Positions 51,080 to 60,143 of a stretch of 64,000 bases of DNA are shown in pieces. Each line of letters starts with the position of its first letter. The stretch's first letter is position 1. The translations under genes and the position numbers were made by a program. The notes under the pieces were generated by a model that was not told the DNA's origin, did no database searches, and saw nothing but the letters and a program-made list of their open reading frames with translations. Source of the DNA: an uncultured Clostridia bacterium (GTDB lineage: Bacteria > Bacillota > Clostridia > Monoglobales > Monoglobaceae); contig CAJTWN010000001.1 of NCBI GenBank assembly GCA_910580105.1, positions 124,001 through 188,000 of the forward strand, read 5' to 3'.

Positions 51080-52043
51080 TTTTTTTGAAAAAGAACGTAT
51101 TTCCGGCCTTGAAACAGAAAACGAGCAATGGATTTTGAAGAAACTTGAAAAAGATTTTTCAGAAATTCATGTGGATTGTTTGGGAAATGTTTTTGCAGAA
51201 AATGAAAAAAAATCCGGCCAAAAAACATTGCTTCTTGCTACACATTGGGATGAGCCGGGGTTCATTGTGACGAAAATTACTGAGGATGGTTATTTGAAAT
51301 TTGACCCGGTGGGAAAAATTCCAAAAGAAGCCATGCTTTCAAAAAAAGTAAAGATAAACGGCTGTACAGGGGTGATTTCCCTGAAGGCAATCCATTTATC
51401 TTCGAAAGAAGAACGTAAAAAACCAATTGACCCGGATAAATTGTTTGTTGACATCGGGACAGATTCAAAAAAGGCGGCAGAGCAGATTGCAATGGAAGGC
51501 GACTATTTCACCTTTGAACAGGACGTTTGTATGTTAGGGCCGTATTTGACCGGGCGGGGAATGGACAGCGCGGCTGCGCTGGATATTCTTTTGGATGCAG
51601 CCAGAGAAATTACTGATTATCATGTTATTCTCTTGTTTTATGCACAGCATCACGTCGGAATGCGTGGTCTTCGTGCTGCAATATCGGATGTTAAGGCGGA
51701 TGCGGCGATTCTCCTGGAAGGTATTGACCGGACAAAGCGGAAGCAGGCGGATAATGAAAATTTGATGTCGGATGGAAATCTTCTTTGCTATGCGACCCAA
51801 AATTATCTGGCGCCCTGTAACTTGTTTAAAAAAGCGGAACATGCGGCGGATTGTGCTGGTATAACTGTACAGAACATGGCGGCAGATATAACAGATGAAG
51901 CTGAATTCATTGCGGCAAAGGGGATACCAACAGTATATTTGGGATTGAACTGCCGGTATCAAAATACGGCTGTCTGTATGGTGCATAAAAATGATATGGA
52001 AAATGCAAGACAGCTGATTGTAAAAATTGCGGCAGAAATATAA
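51069..52043 (+). CDS. Divergent M42-like protein, altered active site
   Basis: 324 residues, homologous along its length to the preceding M42 enzyme. His59-Trp-Asp61 (LATHWDEPG) and Asp166 (GRGMDSAAA) are kept. The catalytic Glu-Glu pair is His194-His195 (YAQHHVGMRG), the next Asp is Glu217 and the final ligand His is Asn299 (RYQNTAV). With the general-base Glu missing, normal aminopeptidase activity is unlikely. The GTG at 51069 sits eight bases after AAGGAGG and overlaps the upstream gene by 11 bases. It may be a regulatory or structural subunit, or a different hydrolase. Confidence 0.82.
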   Translation: MNSNFFEKERISGLETENEQWILKKLEKDFSEIHVDCLGNVFAENEKKSGQKTLLLATHWDEPGFIVTKITEDGYLKFDPVGKIPKEAMLSKKVKINGCTGVISLKAIHLSSKEERKKPIDPDKLFVDIGTDSKKAAEQIAMEGDYFTFEQDVCMLGPYLTGRGMDSAAALDILLDAAREITDYHVILLFYAQHHVGMRGLRAAISDVKADAAILLEGIDRTKRKQADNENLMSDGNLLCYATQNYLAPCNLFKKAEHAADCAGITVQNMAADITDEAEFIAAKGIPTVYLGLNCRYQNTAVCMVHKNDMENARQLIVKIAAEI

Positions 52044-52060
52044 TATACGGAGGAATAATT

Positions 52061-52990
52061 ATGTATAGTATGGAGGATATTTTCAATTGTTCTTTTGGAG
52101 AGAAAGAACAATTAAAAACTTTACTTGTTGACGATTTGAAGAAATTTCCGATGGAAATAGAAGAGGTGGGCGGCAATCTTGTTGTTAAAAAGGCCGGAAA
52201 AGGGCCTTGTATAATGATGGTCTGCTCGGTTGATGAAACAGGCTGTTTGGTCACGCAAACAAAAGAGAATCATGGGGAAGTAATGTTTCTGGGAAAGGCA
52301 AAACCTTCGGCGTGGCTTGGGACAAAAATGAAAACTGAAAATGGCTGCTATGGAATTCTGCGCAGCAGAAAGAAAGAAGAAAAAGAGTTAAAGGAAGAGG
52401 ATCTTTTTCTTGATTTTGGTATTCTATGTAAAGAAAATGGCATTGCTGCAAATACGTTTGTTCACCTATGTGACGATTCAATCCTACAGAAGGAAATTGT
52501 ATTTGGCAACGGAGCCTCTTCAAAATCTGCCTTAATTGTGTTGTTAGAGGTATTGAAAGAAAGTGCAGAAACAGATAAAAATATAATTTTTGTGTTTTTA
52601 AAGAATTCGCAGCTGGGTACCTTTGCTTCAGAGTGGATTGCCGCCGCATACCAGCCGGAATATCTGATTTCTGTTTCTGGTTACTCAGCGGATGAGCGGT
52701 TTCGTGTGGGAAAAGGTACGGGAATCCTGCTGAAAGACGGAAATGCCGTTGTTGGGGAGCAGATGCGCCGGATAATGATAAACGAAGCGGAAAACGAAAA
52801 CATTCCGTATCAAATTTATATCGGGAAGAAAGATATGCAGAATGAGAAGATGAGCGTTGCCGGCAGCGGAACACGGCTGGGCGGTATCTGTATCCCGGTG
52901 GAAGGGCTTGGTGAACCCATTGAGAAGGTTTCACGGACGGATATTGAAAAAAGTATAAATTTGCTATTGAAAGTTTTGCTTGCATTGTGA
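52061..52990 (+). CDS. Degenerate M42-like protein, metal ligands lost
   Basis: 309 residues. It keeps the M42 layout (MVCSVDETGCLV, GNGASSKSALIVLL, FVFLKNSQLGTFA, YLISVSGYS and a C-terminal segment like GGICIPVEGLGEPIEKVSRTDIE). The first His is Ser56, the bridging Asp is Ser153, the Glu pair lies in KNSQLG, the later Asp is Ser206 and the last His is absent. It therefore looks like a pseudo-peptidase. GGAGG precedes the ATG at 52061, and 17 bases separate it from the second gene. Its intact frame and strong ribosome-binding site argue against simple decay. Confidence 0.78.
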   Translation: MYSMEDIFNCSFGEKEQLKTLLVDDLKKFPMEIEEVGGNLVVKKAGKGPCIMMVCSVDETGCLVTQTKENHGEVMFLGKAKPSAWLGTKMKTENGCYGILRSRKKEEKELKEEDLFLDFGILCKENGIAANTFVHLCDDSILQKEIVFGNGASSKSALIVLLEVLKESAETDKNIIFVFLKNSQLGTFASEWIAAAYQPEYLISVSGYSADERFRVGKGTGILLKDGNAVVGEQMRRIMINEAENENIPYQIYIGKKDMQNEKMSVAGSGTRLGGICIPVEGLGEPIEKVSRTDIEKSINLLLKVLLAL

Positions 52991-52996
52991 TATAAT
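52967..52996 (+). promoter_or_regulatory. Internal promoter before the symporter gene
   Basis: TTGAAA (52967-52972), an 18-base spacer and perfect TATAAT (52991-52996), 31 bases before the symporter start. It overlaps the end of the third M42 gene, so downstream genes may be expressed independently. Confidence 0.55.
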
Positions 52997-53026
52997 ATTG
53001 TCAAATTATATTTGTGGAGGAGTTAG

Positions 53027-54502
53027 ATGAGCAGTTTATTAGTTAATTTGGGAATTTTGGTCGTATATATCTGTTTGATGGTTTTCATCGGGATATATTG
53101 TATGAGAAAAACAAACGGTGTCGAAGGATTTTTGCTTGGGGGCAGAAGTCTTGGCCCGTGGCTTTCGGCGTTTGCTTATGGCACTTCCTTTTTTTCTGCG
53201 GTAATCTTTATAGGTTATGCAGGAAAAAATGGCTGGAATTTGGGTATATCGGCGGTTTGGATTGGTATTGCCAATGCGGTGATTGGATGTTTGATTTCGT
53301 GGCTGGTTTTGGCAAAGCGGACCCGAACAATGACACACAAATTGTCTTCGTCCACCATGCCGGAATTTTTTGAAGGCAGGTATAATGACAAGGGAATGAA
53401 GATTTTTTGTGCAATCGTGATTTTTATTTTCCTGACACCTTATGCCGCCTCTGTCTATATGGGGCTTAGCTATCTTTTTAGTGCAGTATTTCCTGATATC
53501 CCCTATATTTGGTGGATGGTGATTATGGCTGTGCTGACGGCTTTGTACCTCTCCCTTGGCGGATATATGGCAACGGTACTTACAGATTTTATTCAGGGAC
53601 TGATTATGATTGTCGGTATCGTCCTTGTGGTTTATTTCGTGATGTCCAACCCACTGGTTGGAGGTTTGTCTGAGGGCCTTTCGCGTCTTTCGCAAATACC
53701 GGAAGTCGGAAAGGATATTACCTCTGTTTTTGGCGGAAAAAATTGGTTTAATCTTTTGTCTTTGATTGTTTTAACCAGCCTTGGCACATGGGGATTGCCG
53801 CAGATGATCCATAAATTTTATACAGTGAAAGAAGGAAATTCTATCAAACAGGCGGCAATTATTTCAACTTTATTTGCATTGTTGATTGGCGGCGCAGCTT
53901 ATTTTATTGGCGCTTTCGGACGTTTGTTTCTCAATAACCAAGTACCAGCAGAGGGGTTTGATGCCATCATGCCAATCATGCTCAGCGGTGCCTTGCCATC
54001 TGTAATGATGGGCGTTGTTCTGGTCTTGATTTTGTCGGCTTCTATGTCCACCCTTTCTTCTGTGGTCATGACCTCCAGCAGTTCTTTGACTATTGATCTT
54101 GTCAAGGGACATTTTGCGCCGAAAATGAGTGAAAAGGATACGGTTGGGTTGATGCGCGTATTATGCGTTGTTTTTGTGGGATTGTCCTTTGCAATTGCGG
54201 CTTTTAAGCCGAAAGAAATTATTACATTGATGTCATTTTCCTGGGGAACGGTAGCCGGAACTTTTATCGGTCCGTATTTCTGGGGGTTGTATTCAAAAAA
54301 GATTACGCGTTTGGGTGCATGGAGTGGTATGATTATTGGATTTTTGACTTCAATTGTTCCGGCAATTGTATCAGGATTTAATGGCGCATATGCGCCTACC
54401 TTTGGTATGCTTGCAATGATTGTGTCGCTTATCATCACGCCATTGGTCAGCATCTATACACCAAAATATGACGAGAAATTTATAAAGGGGATTTTTGACT
54501 GA
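53027..54502 (+). CDS. Sodium:solute symporter (SSS/PutP type)
   Basis: 491 residues with about 13 transmembrane segments. The SSS pattern is seen in FLLGGRSLGPWLSAFAYGTSFFSAVIFIGYAG at the start and LILSASMSTLSSVVMTSSSSLTIDL near residue 335-360, which carries the conserved Ser/Thr positions of the sodium site. The closest feel is proline or other small organic-acid/amino-acid symporters; the substrate is not determinable. A GTGGAGGAG ribosome-binding site precedes the ATG. The stop overlaps the next start by one base (TGATG). Confidence 0.88.
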   Translation: MSSLLVNLGILVVYICLMVFIGIYCMRKTNGVEGFLLGGRSLGPWLSAFAYGTSFFSAVIFIGYAGKNGWNLGISAVWIGIANAVIGCLISWLVLAKRTRTMTHKLSSSTMPEFFEGRYNDKGMKIFCAIVIFIFLTPYAASVYMGLSYLFSAVFPDIPYIWWMVIMAVLTALYLSLGGYMATVLTDFIQGLIMIVGIVLVVYFVMSNPLVGGLSEGLSRLSQIPEVGKDITSVFGGKNWFNLLSLIVLTSLGTWGLPQMIHKFYTVKEGNSIKQAAIISTLFALLIGGAAYFIGAFGRLFLNNQVPAEGFDAIMPIMLSGALPSVMMGVVLVLILSASMSTLSSVVMTSSSSLTIDLVKGHFAPKMSEKDTVGLMRVLCVVFVGLSFAIAAFKPKEIITLMSFSWGTVAGTFIGPYFWGLYSKKITRLGAWSGMIIGFLTSIVPAIVSGFNGAYAPTFGMLAMIVSLIITPLVSIYTPKYDEKFIKGIFD

Positions 54503-55809
54503 TGATTTGGGATAAAGAAATTGAGTGTGCGTCAGACCATAAGAAGATTGAAGAAATTCAGCTTGAAAGACTGAAATATATTGTTAACAAAGCCTATAAT
54601 AATGTTCCGTTTTATAAAAAGCGTTTGGACGAAGCAGGGATGACCCCGGACAAGATTACATGTCTTGCGGATTTAAAATACATACCGTTTACCGTGAAAA
54701 ATGATCTGCGGGACAATTATCCGTTTGGTCTCTTTGCAGAACCAATGCGGAATATTGTGCGTGTACACGCGTCATCAGGAACCACTGGAAAACCAATTGT
54801 AGGCGGGTATACAAAAAGCGATCTGGAAAATTGGTCAACTTCTATTGCACGTCTTGTGACGGCTGCCGGCGGTACCAGTGATGATATTGCTCAGGTCTCT
54901 TTTGGTTATGGACTTTTTACCGGCGGCTTTGGTCTTCATTATGGTTTGGAAAAAATCGGTGCTACGCTTGTACCGACATCCAGCGGAAACACACAAAAAC
55001 AGATTATGCTGATGCAGGATTTTGGTACCACTTTGTTGGTAGCAACGCCTTCCTATGCAATGTACATCTCTGAAGTAATTGAAGAAATGCAGATACCGAA
55101 AGAAAATTTCAAGCTCCGCCTTGGTGTTTTTGGTTCTGAAGGAATGAGCGAAGAGATGCGTGGTGTTTTGGAGAGACGATTTGGGATAACTGTAACGGAA
55201 AATTATGGTCTCACAGAAGTACAGGGGCCTGGCGTCTGTGGTGAATGCTTGAAGAAACAAGGAATGCACATCAATGAAGACATGTTTATTGTGGAAATCA
55301 TTGACCCAGAAACAGGGGAAGTCCTGCCCTATGGCGAAAAAGGTGAAGTAGTTATAACAACGCTGACGAAGGAAGCGATGCCAATTCTTAGATACCGAAC
55401 CAGGGATATATCCTATTTGATTCCGGAACCCTGTTCCTGTGGACGTACTTCTTACCGCCTGGCAAAAATACAGGGAAGAACGGATGATATGCTGATTATT
55501 AAAGGCGTCAACGTGTTTCCATCCCAGATTGAAAGTGTTATCCTCGGCTTTCCGCAGGTTAGTCCCAATTATCAGCTGATTGTTCGGCGGAAGAATATGC
55601 TGGATAATATTGAAGTGGTGGTTGAGCTGGTCGATGGCAGCCTTCTTGACAGGTTCAGTGAAATTGAAAAGCTTGAGCGTACCATCAAAGAGCGAATCCA
55701 TAGTGTACTTGGTCTTGATCTGAAACTGCGTCTGGCAGAGCCAAAGAGTATTGAAAGAACAACCGGAAAAGCGAAGCGGGTTATAGATTTACGCGGCGAA
55801 AATGCGTAA
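54502..55809 (+). CDS. paaK: Phenylacetate-CoA ligase family enzyme
   Basis: 435 residues of the ANL superfamily, PaaK type. The P-loop is HASSGTTGKPIVGGYT, then ENYGLTEVQGPGV, YRTRDISYLI and a C-terminal domain ending ERTTGKAKRVID. PaaK makes phenylacetyl-CoA from phenylacetate, CoA and ATP. In anaerobes beside an indolepyruvate oxidoreductase it more plausibly runs in reverse, giving arylacetate plus ATP (inference). It is translationally coupled to the symporter; iorA follows after 43 bases. Confidence 0.9.
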   Translation: MIWDKEIECASDHKKIEEIQLERLKYIVNKAYNNVPFYKKRLDEAGMTPDKITCLADLKYIPFTVKNDLRDNYPFGLFAEPMRNIVRVHASSGTTGKPIVGGYTKSDLENWSTSIARLVTAAGGTSDDIAQVSFGYGLFTGGFGLHYGLEKIGATLVPTSSGNTQKQIMLMQDFGTTLLVATPSYAMYISEVIEEMQIPKENFKLRLGVFGSEGMSEEMRGVLERRFGITVTENYGLTEVQGPGVCGECLKKQGMHINEDMFIVEIIDPETGEVLPYGEKGEVVITTLTKEAMPILRYRTRDISYLIPEPCSCGRTSYRLAKIQGRTDDMLIIKGVNVFPSQIESVILGFPQVSPNYQLIVRRKNMLDNIEVVVELVDGSLLDRFSEIEKLERTIKERIHSVLGLDLKLRLAEPKSIERTTGKAKRVIDLRGENA

Positions 55810-55852
55810 GATACCGTAGGTTTTACGGATTACATATTATGAGGTGAATAGA

Positions 55853-57583
55853 TTGAAAAAAGAATTGATGATAGGGAATGCGGCAATTGCCCGCGGTCTC
55901 TTTGAAAATGGTGTGACGGTTGCATCGGCATATCCGGGAACACCGAGTACGGAAATAACGGAATTTGCTGCTACATATAATGAAATATATGCGGAATGGG
56001 CACCGAATGAAAAAGTCGCTCTGGAGGTGGCAATCGGCGCCTCAATCGGTGGTGCGCGCGCCTTTTGTGCAATGAAACACGTCGGATTAAATGTGGCAGC
56101 CGACCCACTGTTTACCGCGGGATACACCGGTGTAAATGGCGGTCTGGTAATTGCGGTTGCCGATGATCCAAGTATGCACAGCTCACAAAATGAGCAGGAT
56201 AGCCGGCACTATGCAAAAGCATCGAAAATTCCGATGGTAGAGCCGTCAGATAGTCAGGAATGTAAAGAGTATATTCGTTTTGCATATGAGATGAGTGAGC
56301 AGTTTGACACGCCGGTGATCTGCCGCCTTGTTACGCGTGTTGCTCATTCCCAGAGTATTGTTGCTTTGGAAGAGCGTCAGGAAATACCCTTAAAGCCGTA
56401 TGAAAAGAATATTGGAAAATATGTGATGATGCCGGGGAATGCAAAGCGCCGTCATCCTGAGGTGGAACAGAGGATTGCAGACCTGAAAGAATATGCAGAG
56501 ACAACACCGCTCAACCGTATTGAGATGGGTGGCACAAAAATTGGCGTTATTACCAGTGGTATGTGTTATCATTATGTCAAAGAGGCTTTCGGTGAAGAGG
56601 TATCAGTTTTGAAACTCGGTATGGTTTATCCTCTGCCGACTAAAATGATCCAGGAATTTGCCGCAAAGGTAGATAAGGTATATGTTGTCGAGGAGCTTGA
56701 TCCGTTTATTGAGGAACATTGTAATAATATTGGTGTAAAAGTGACAGGAAAATCACTTTTTCCCATATGTTATGAATTCAGTACAAAAATGATTAAGGAA
56801 CTGATTACCGGAGAAAAAGAAGAGGACTTTGTGACGGTTGATGAAGAAGTCCCCGTACGCCCGCCGGTGCTCTGTCCGGGCTGCCCGCACCGCGGAACGT
56901 TTTATGTACTTAAGAAGATGGGTGTCAATGTATGCGGAGATATTGGATGCTATACATTGGGTGCAGTTGCTCCCCTTACAGCAATTGATGCAGTTGTATG
57001 TATGGGGGCCAGCATCGGGATGTCTTTTGGTATGGCATTGGCCCGCGGAAAGGAATTTGCAAAAAATACAGTTGCCGTCATTGGCGATTCAACTTTTATA
57101 CATTCAGGAATCACCGGCCTTGTTGAAATTGCATATAACAAAGGTATTAATACTGTTATGGTATTGGATAATTCCATTACTGGTATGACGGGCCATCAGG
57201 ATAATCCCACAACGGGGAAAACATTAAAAGGTGAATCAACAGTTGTGGTTGATTTAGAAGCCCTTGGGCATGCGGTGGGGATTAAAAACGTTGCCATTGT
57301 TGATCCATTTGACTTAGCGGGAATGGAAAAGACCATAAAGGAAGAATTAGCGAAAGATGAACCATCTTTGATTATTGTACAGCGTCCATGTGCGTTGCTG
57401 AAGGATGTAAAATTCCCCGGTCCGGTACAGGTGGTCAGCGATAAGTGTAAAAAATGTAAGGCTTGTATGAAGCTCGGCTGCAGTGCTCTTTATGACCGTG
57501 GTGATCATATTGAAATTGACCAGACGCTTTGTAATGGCTGTGGTTTGTGCCAGCGCGTTTGTAAATTTGATGCAATACACTAA
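55853..57583 (+). CDS. iorA: Indolepyruvate ferredoxin oxidoreductase, alpha subunit
   Basis: 576 residues. The N-terminal pyrimidine-binding domain (ASAYPGTPSTEITEF) is followed by the TPP-binding domain (CPGCPHRGTFYVLKKMG, GDIGCYTLG, GDSTFIHSG). A C-terminal ferredoxin domain has two Cys clusters (CKKCKACMKLGC and CNGCGLCQRVCK). It oxidatively decarboxylates aryl-2-oxoacids to acyl-CoA, reducing ferredoxin. TTG 55853 is preferred over GTG 55844 because GAGGTG lies six bases before it. It pairs with iorB downstream. Confidence 0.95.
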   Translation: MKKELMIGNAAIARGLFENGVTVASAYPGTPSTEITEFAATYNEIYAEWAPNEKVALEVAIGASIGGARAFCAMKHVGLNVAADPLFTAGYTGVNGGLVIAVADDPSMHSSQNEQDSRHYAKASKIPMVEPSDSQECKEYIRFAYEMSEQFDTPVICRLVTRVAHSQSIVALEERQEIPLKPYEKNIGKYVMMPGNAKRRHPEVEQRIADLKEYAETTPLNRIEMGGTKIGVITSGMCYHYVKEAFGEEVSVLKLGMVYPLPTKMIQEFAAKVDKVYVVEELDPFIEEHCNNIGVKVTGKSLFPICYEFSTKMIKELITGEKEEDFVTVDEEVPVRPPVLCPGCPHRGTFYVLKKMGVNVCGDIGCYTLGAVAPLTAIDAVVCMGASIGMSFGMALARGKEFAKNTVAVIGDSTFIHSGITGLVEIAYNKGINTVMVLDNSITGMTGHQDNPTTGKTLKGESTVVVDLEALGHAVGIKNVAIVDPFDLAGMEKTIKEELAKDEPSLIIVQRPCALLKDVKFPGPVQVVSDKCKKCKACMKLGCSALYDRGDHIEIDQTLCNGCGLCQRVCKFDAIH

Positions 57584-57640
57584 ATTGATGATTATTCGGT
57601 AGGATCAGAAAAAAATAACAGCCGGAAAGGTGTGGACGAA

Positions 57641-58213
57641 ATGGGTTTATCAATTATGATAGTTGGAGTTGGCGGCCAGGGAACGCTGCTTGCCAGCAGG
57701 ATATTGGGTAATCTTTTTATTCGGGAAGGTTACGATGTGAAGGTTTCTGAGGTACATGGAATGTCGCAGCGCGGTGGTTCTGTGGTAACTTATGTCAAGT
57801 TTGGCAAAAAGGTATCTTCGCCAATTATCGACGAAGGAGATGCAGATTTAATTTTAGCTTTTGAGGAGCTGGAGGCTTATCGTTATCTTCCTTATCTGAA
57901 AAAAAGCGGCCGGATGATTTGCAATTCACAGAACATTGATCCAATGCCTGTGATTATTGGTGCAAAAGATTATCCGCAGGAAATTATTGAAAAAATACAG
58001 AAAAAAGATATTGACATCGTTTCAGTTGATGCAGCAGAAATTGCATTAAAGGCTGGGAATATTAGGACAGTGAATGTCGTTCTTTTGGGTGTACTTTCCA
58101 AATCTACAGATATTTCTGAAGAGAAATGGATTGAAACCATTAAAGAAACGGTTCCTCAAAAGGCGCTGGATGTAAATATTGCAGCATTTAAAGCAGGAAG
58201 GGCTTTGGTATAA
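57641..58213 (+). CDS. iorB: Indolepyruvate ferredoxin oxidoreductase, beta subunit
   Basis: 190 residues of the POR gamma-type domain: IMIVGVGGQGTLLASRILG, then VSEVHGMSQRGGSVVTYVKFG. It forms the CoA-site subunit with IorA. The ATG at 57641 follows GGAAAGGTG; a GTG three codons upstream is inside that site. The 57-base gap from iorA contains no hairpin. Confidence 0.94.
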   Translation: MGLSIMIVGVGGQGTLLASRILGNLFIREGYDVKVSEVHGMSQRGGSVVTYVKFGKKVSSPIIDEGDADLILAFEELEAYRYLPYLKKSGRMICNSQNIDPMPVIIGAKDYPQEIIEKIQKKDIDIVSVDAAEIALKAGNIRTVNVVLLGVLSKSTDISEEKWIETIKETVPQKALDVNIAAFKAGRALV

Positions 58214-58234
58214 ATAATGAAGGAGGATTGTGGT

Positions 58235-58678
58235 ATGCTTATTAAACAAATTTCAGTTTTTATGGAAAACCGGCCGGGCAGACTGGCTGAAATCACCAAG
58301 GTTTTATCGGATAATAATATTGATATGCGTGCAATTAATATTGCGGATACGACCGATTTTGGTATTTTGCGGATGATTGTGGACGAACCGGCGAAGGCGG
58401 AAAAGGTACTTCGTGACAATAATATGACGGCAAGCCTTACCGATGTGATTGCTGTTTCAATTGATGATACGGTTGGCGCATTCAGCAAGGTTATCGAAAT
58501 TTTGAAAAATGCGGACATCAGTATTGAGTATATTTATTCCTTCATCGGTGAAAAGTCGGCAAAGGCGGTCATTGTCGTACGTACAAATGACTGTGAAAAA
58601 TCAGTTGATTTACTCATGAAAAATGGAATAAATGTCTTGTCATCAAAGGATGTAGGAAGTCTTAACTATGCAGAATAA
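58235..58678 (+). CDS. Tandem ACT-domain protein
   Basis: 147 residues made of two ACT domains: QISVFMENRPGRLAEITKVLSDNNIDMRAI and a second beginning DVIAVSIDDTVGAFSKVIEIL. ACT domains bind amino acids. Such stand-alone double-ACT proteins often accompany paaK/ior genes and are thought to sense aromatic or branched amino acids, but the mechanism is open. AAGGAGG eight bases before the ATG at 58235 sets the start. The last 11 bases overlap the next gene. Confidence 0.9.
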   Translation: MLIKQISVFMENRPGRLAEITKVLSDNNIDMRAINIADTTDFGILRMIVDEPAKAEKVLRDNNMTASLTDVIAVSIDDTVGAFSKVIEILKNADISIEYIYSFIGEKSAKAVIVVRTNDCEKSVDLLMKNGINVLSSKDVGSLNYAE

Positions 58679-59954
58679 TTTTATCACAATGCTGAGAGAT
58701 GGCTTTGGTATTACAGAAAAAACCATTGCATTGTATCAGGAAACAGAAGAAAAATTAAAAGAACAGTTTAAGGCCGCAGATGAACTTGCGGCCTTGAATC
58801 AATTGAAAGTGCTGAACGCTTTTCAGAAAAACAGAATTTCATATGCACACTTCGGAGAAACATCCGGTTATGGATATGATGATATGGGCCGTGATACACT
58901 CGACCGCGTGTATGCGGATATTTTCCATGCGGAGGATGCTTTGGTCCGGCACAATATTGTCAGCGGTACACAGGCGATTGCGAGTTGTCTTTATGGTGTT
59001 TTGCGTCCGGGAGATACCCTTGTGTCTGTTGCCGGAGCGCCTTATGATACCCTTGAAGAGGTAATCGGGATCCGTGGTGGAGAAGATGCTGGTTCGCTGA
59101 AGGATTTTGGCGTAAACTATACACAGGTTGACCTTTTGGAGGATGGGACCGTTGATTTTGAGAGGATTCAGAAATTTTTCCGTGCGAAAAAAATAAAAGC
59201 AGCGCTCATCCAGCGTTCCCGTGGTTATGCTTGGCGGGATTCTCTGACGCTTGAAACCATTGGTAGGATAATTGCGGAGATTAAAGCGGCAGATCCGGAA
59301 GTAATCTGTATTGTTGACAACTGTTATGGCGAATTTGTGGAAGAAAAAGAGCCGACAGAGGTGGGAGCAGATATTGTTGTAGGGTCTTTAATTAAAAATA
59401 TTGGCGGTAGCATTGCACTTTCCGGGGGGTATGCTGCAGGAAAAGCTGCATATATCGAAAAAATTTCTTACCGTCTTACTGCGCCGGGGCTTGGCCGTCA
59501 TACTGGGGCAAGCCTTGGATTCAACCGAAATATGTATCAGGGACTTTTTATGGCACCGCATGTGGTTGGACAGAGTATTAAAACGGCCATTTTATGCGCA
59601 GGAATGTTTGATGCTTTGGGGTTTGAAATCTGTCCCGGTCTTGACGCCAAGCGGAGCGATATTATCCAATCGGTAAAATTGCGGACGCCGGAAAATGTAA
59701 TACGGTTTTGTCAAGCAATTCAAAAAGGTTCTCCTATCGACAGTTATGTTACGCCGGAGCCATGGGATATGCCCGGATATGAAGATCCGGTTATTATGGC
59801 TGCTGGAGCTTTTGTTCAGGGGGCGTCCATTGAACTTTCGGCAGATGCTCCAATTTGTCCGCCATATGTTGCCTATATGCAGGGCGGTGTTATCTATGAT
59901 TCTGCAAAAATTGGTATTCTGAAAGCGGTGGATTCCATTTCAGAGGTGATGTAG
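58668..59954 (+). CDS. PLP enzyme of the methionine gamma-lyase-like (YnbB) family
   Basis: 428 residues. A fold-type I PLP enzyme with YGYDDMGRDTLDRVYADIFHAEDALVR near the N-terminus, VDNCYGEFVE as the cofactor Asp region and the probable Schiff-base Lys in GSLIKNIGGSIA. This family is often annotated 'aluminum resistance protein' and is common in Firmicutes next to glnR or hfq; true activity is uncertain, with gamma-elimination of Met or Cys derivatives proposed. AGGAAG precedes the ATG. It is coupled to the ACT gene and abuts the Cys-rich mini-protein. Confidence 0.88.
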   Translation: MQNNFITMLRDGFGITEKTIALYQETEEKLKEQFKAADELAALNQLKVLNAFQKNRISYAHFGETSGYGYDDMGRDTLDRVYADIFHAEDALVRHNIVSGTQAIASCLYGVLRPGDTLVSVAGAPYDTLEEVIGIRGGEDAGSLKDFGVNYTQVDLLEDGTVDFERIQKFFRAKKIKAALIQRSRGYAWRDSLTLETIGRIIAEIKAADPEVICIVDNCYGEFVEEKEPTEVGADIVVGSLIKNIGGSIALSGGYAAGKAAYIEKISYRLTAPGLGRHTGASLGFNRNMYQGLFMAPHVVGQSIKTAILCAGMFDALGFEICPGLDAKRSDIIQSVKLRTPENVIRFCQAIQKGSPIDSYVTPEPWDMPGYEDPVIMAAGAFVQGASIELSADAPICPPYVAYMQGGVIYDSAKIGILKAVDSISEVM

Positions 59955-60143
59955 ATGGCAAGACGTTGTGTTTTATATGAGCGGGATTGCATTGAATGCG
60001 GTGAATGTGATTATTGTGATTTAAATCCGTTTAAAAAATGTACCAACTGCGGAAGATGTATTGACAGTGACGAGGAATATAAAGAGATAAAGATTGATAA
60101 AATTATCTTTGATAATGGGGAACCGAAGAAAAAGAAAGACTAA
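59955..60143 (+). CDS. Eight-cysteine mini-protein
   Basis: 62 residues. Cysteines lie at 5, 12, 15, 18, 21, 29, 32 and 35, giving CxxCxxCxxC followed seven residues later by CxxCxxC, and then an acidic/basic tail ending KKKKD. The density suggests a metal or iron-sulfur site, but the spacing is not that of classical 2[4Fe-4S] ferredoxins (no CxxxCP). The start ATG follows the stop of the PLP enzyme directly, with AGAGGTG upstream, so the two are coupled. It is the last gene of the fermentation operon. Function unknown. Confidence 0.75.
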   Translation: MARRCVLYERDCIECGECDYCDLNPFKKCTNCGRCIDSDEEYKEIKIDKIIFDNGEPKKKKD

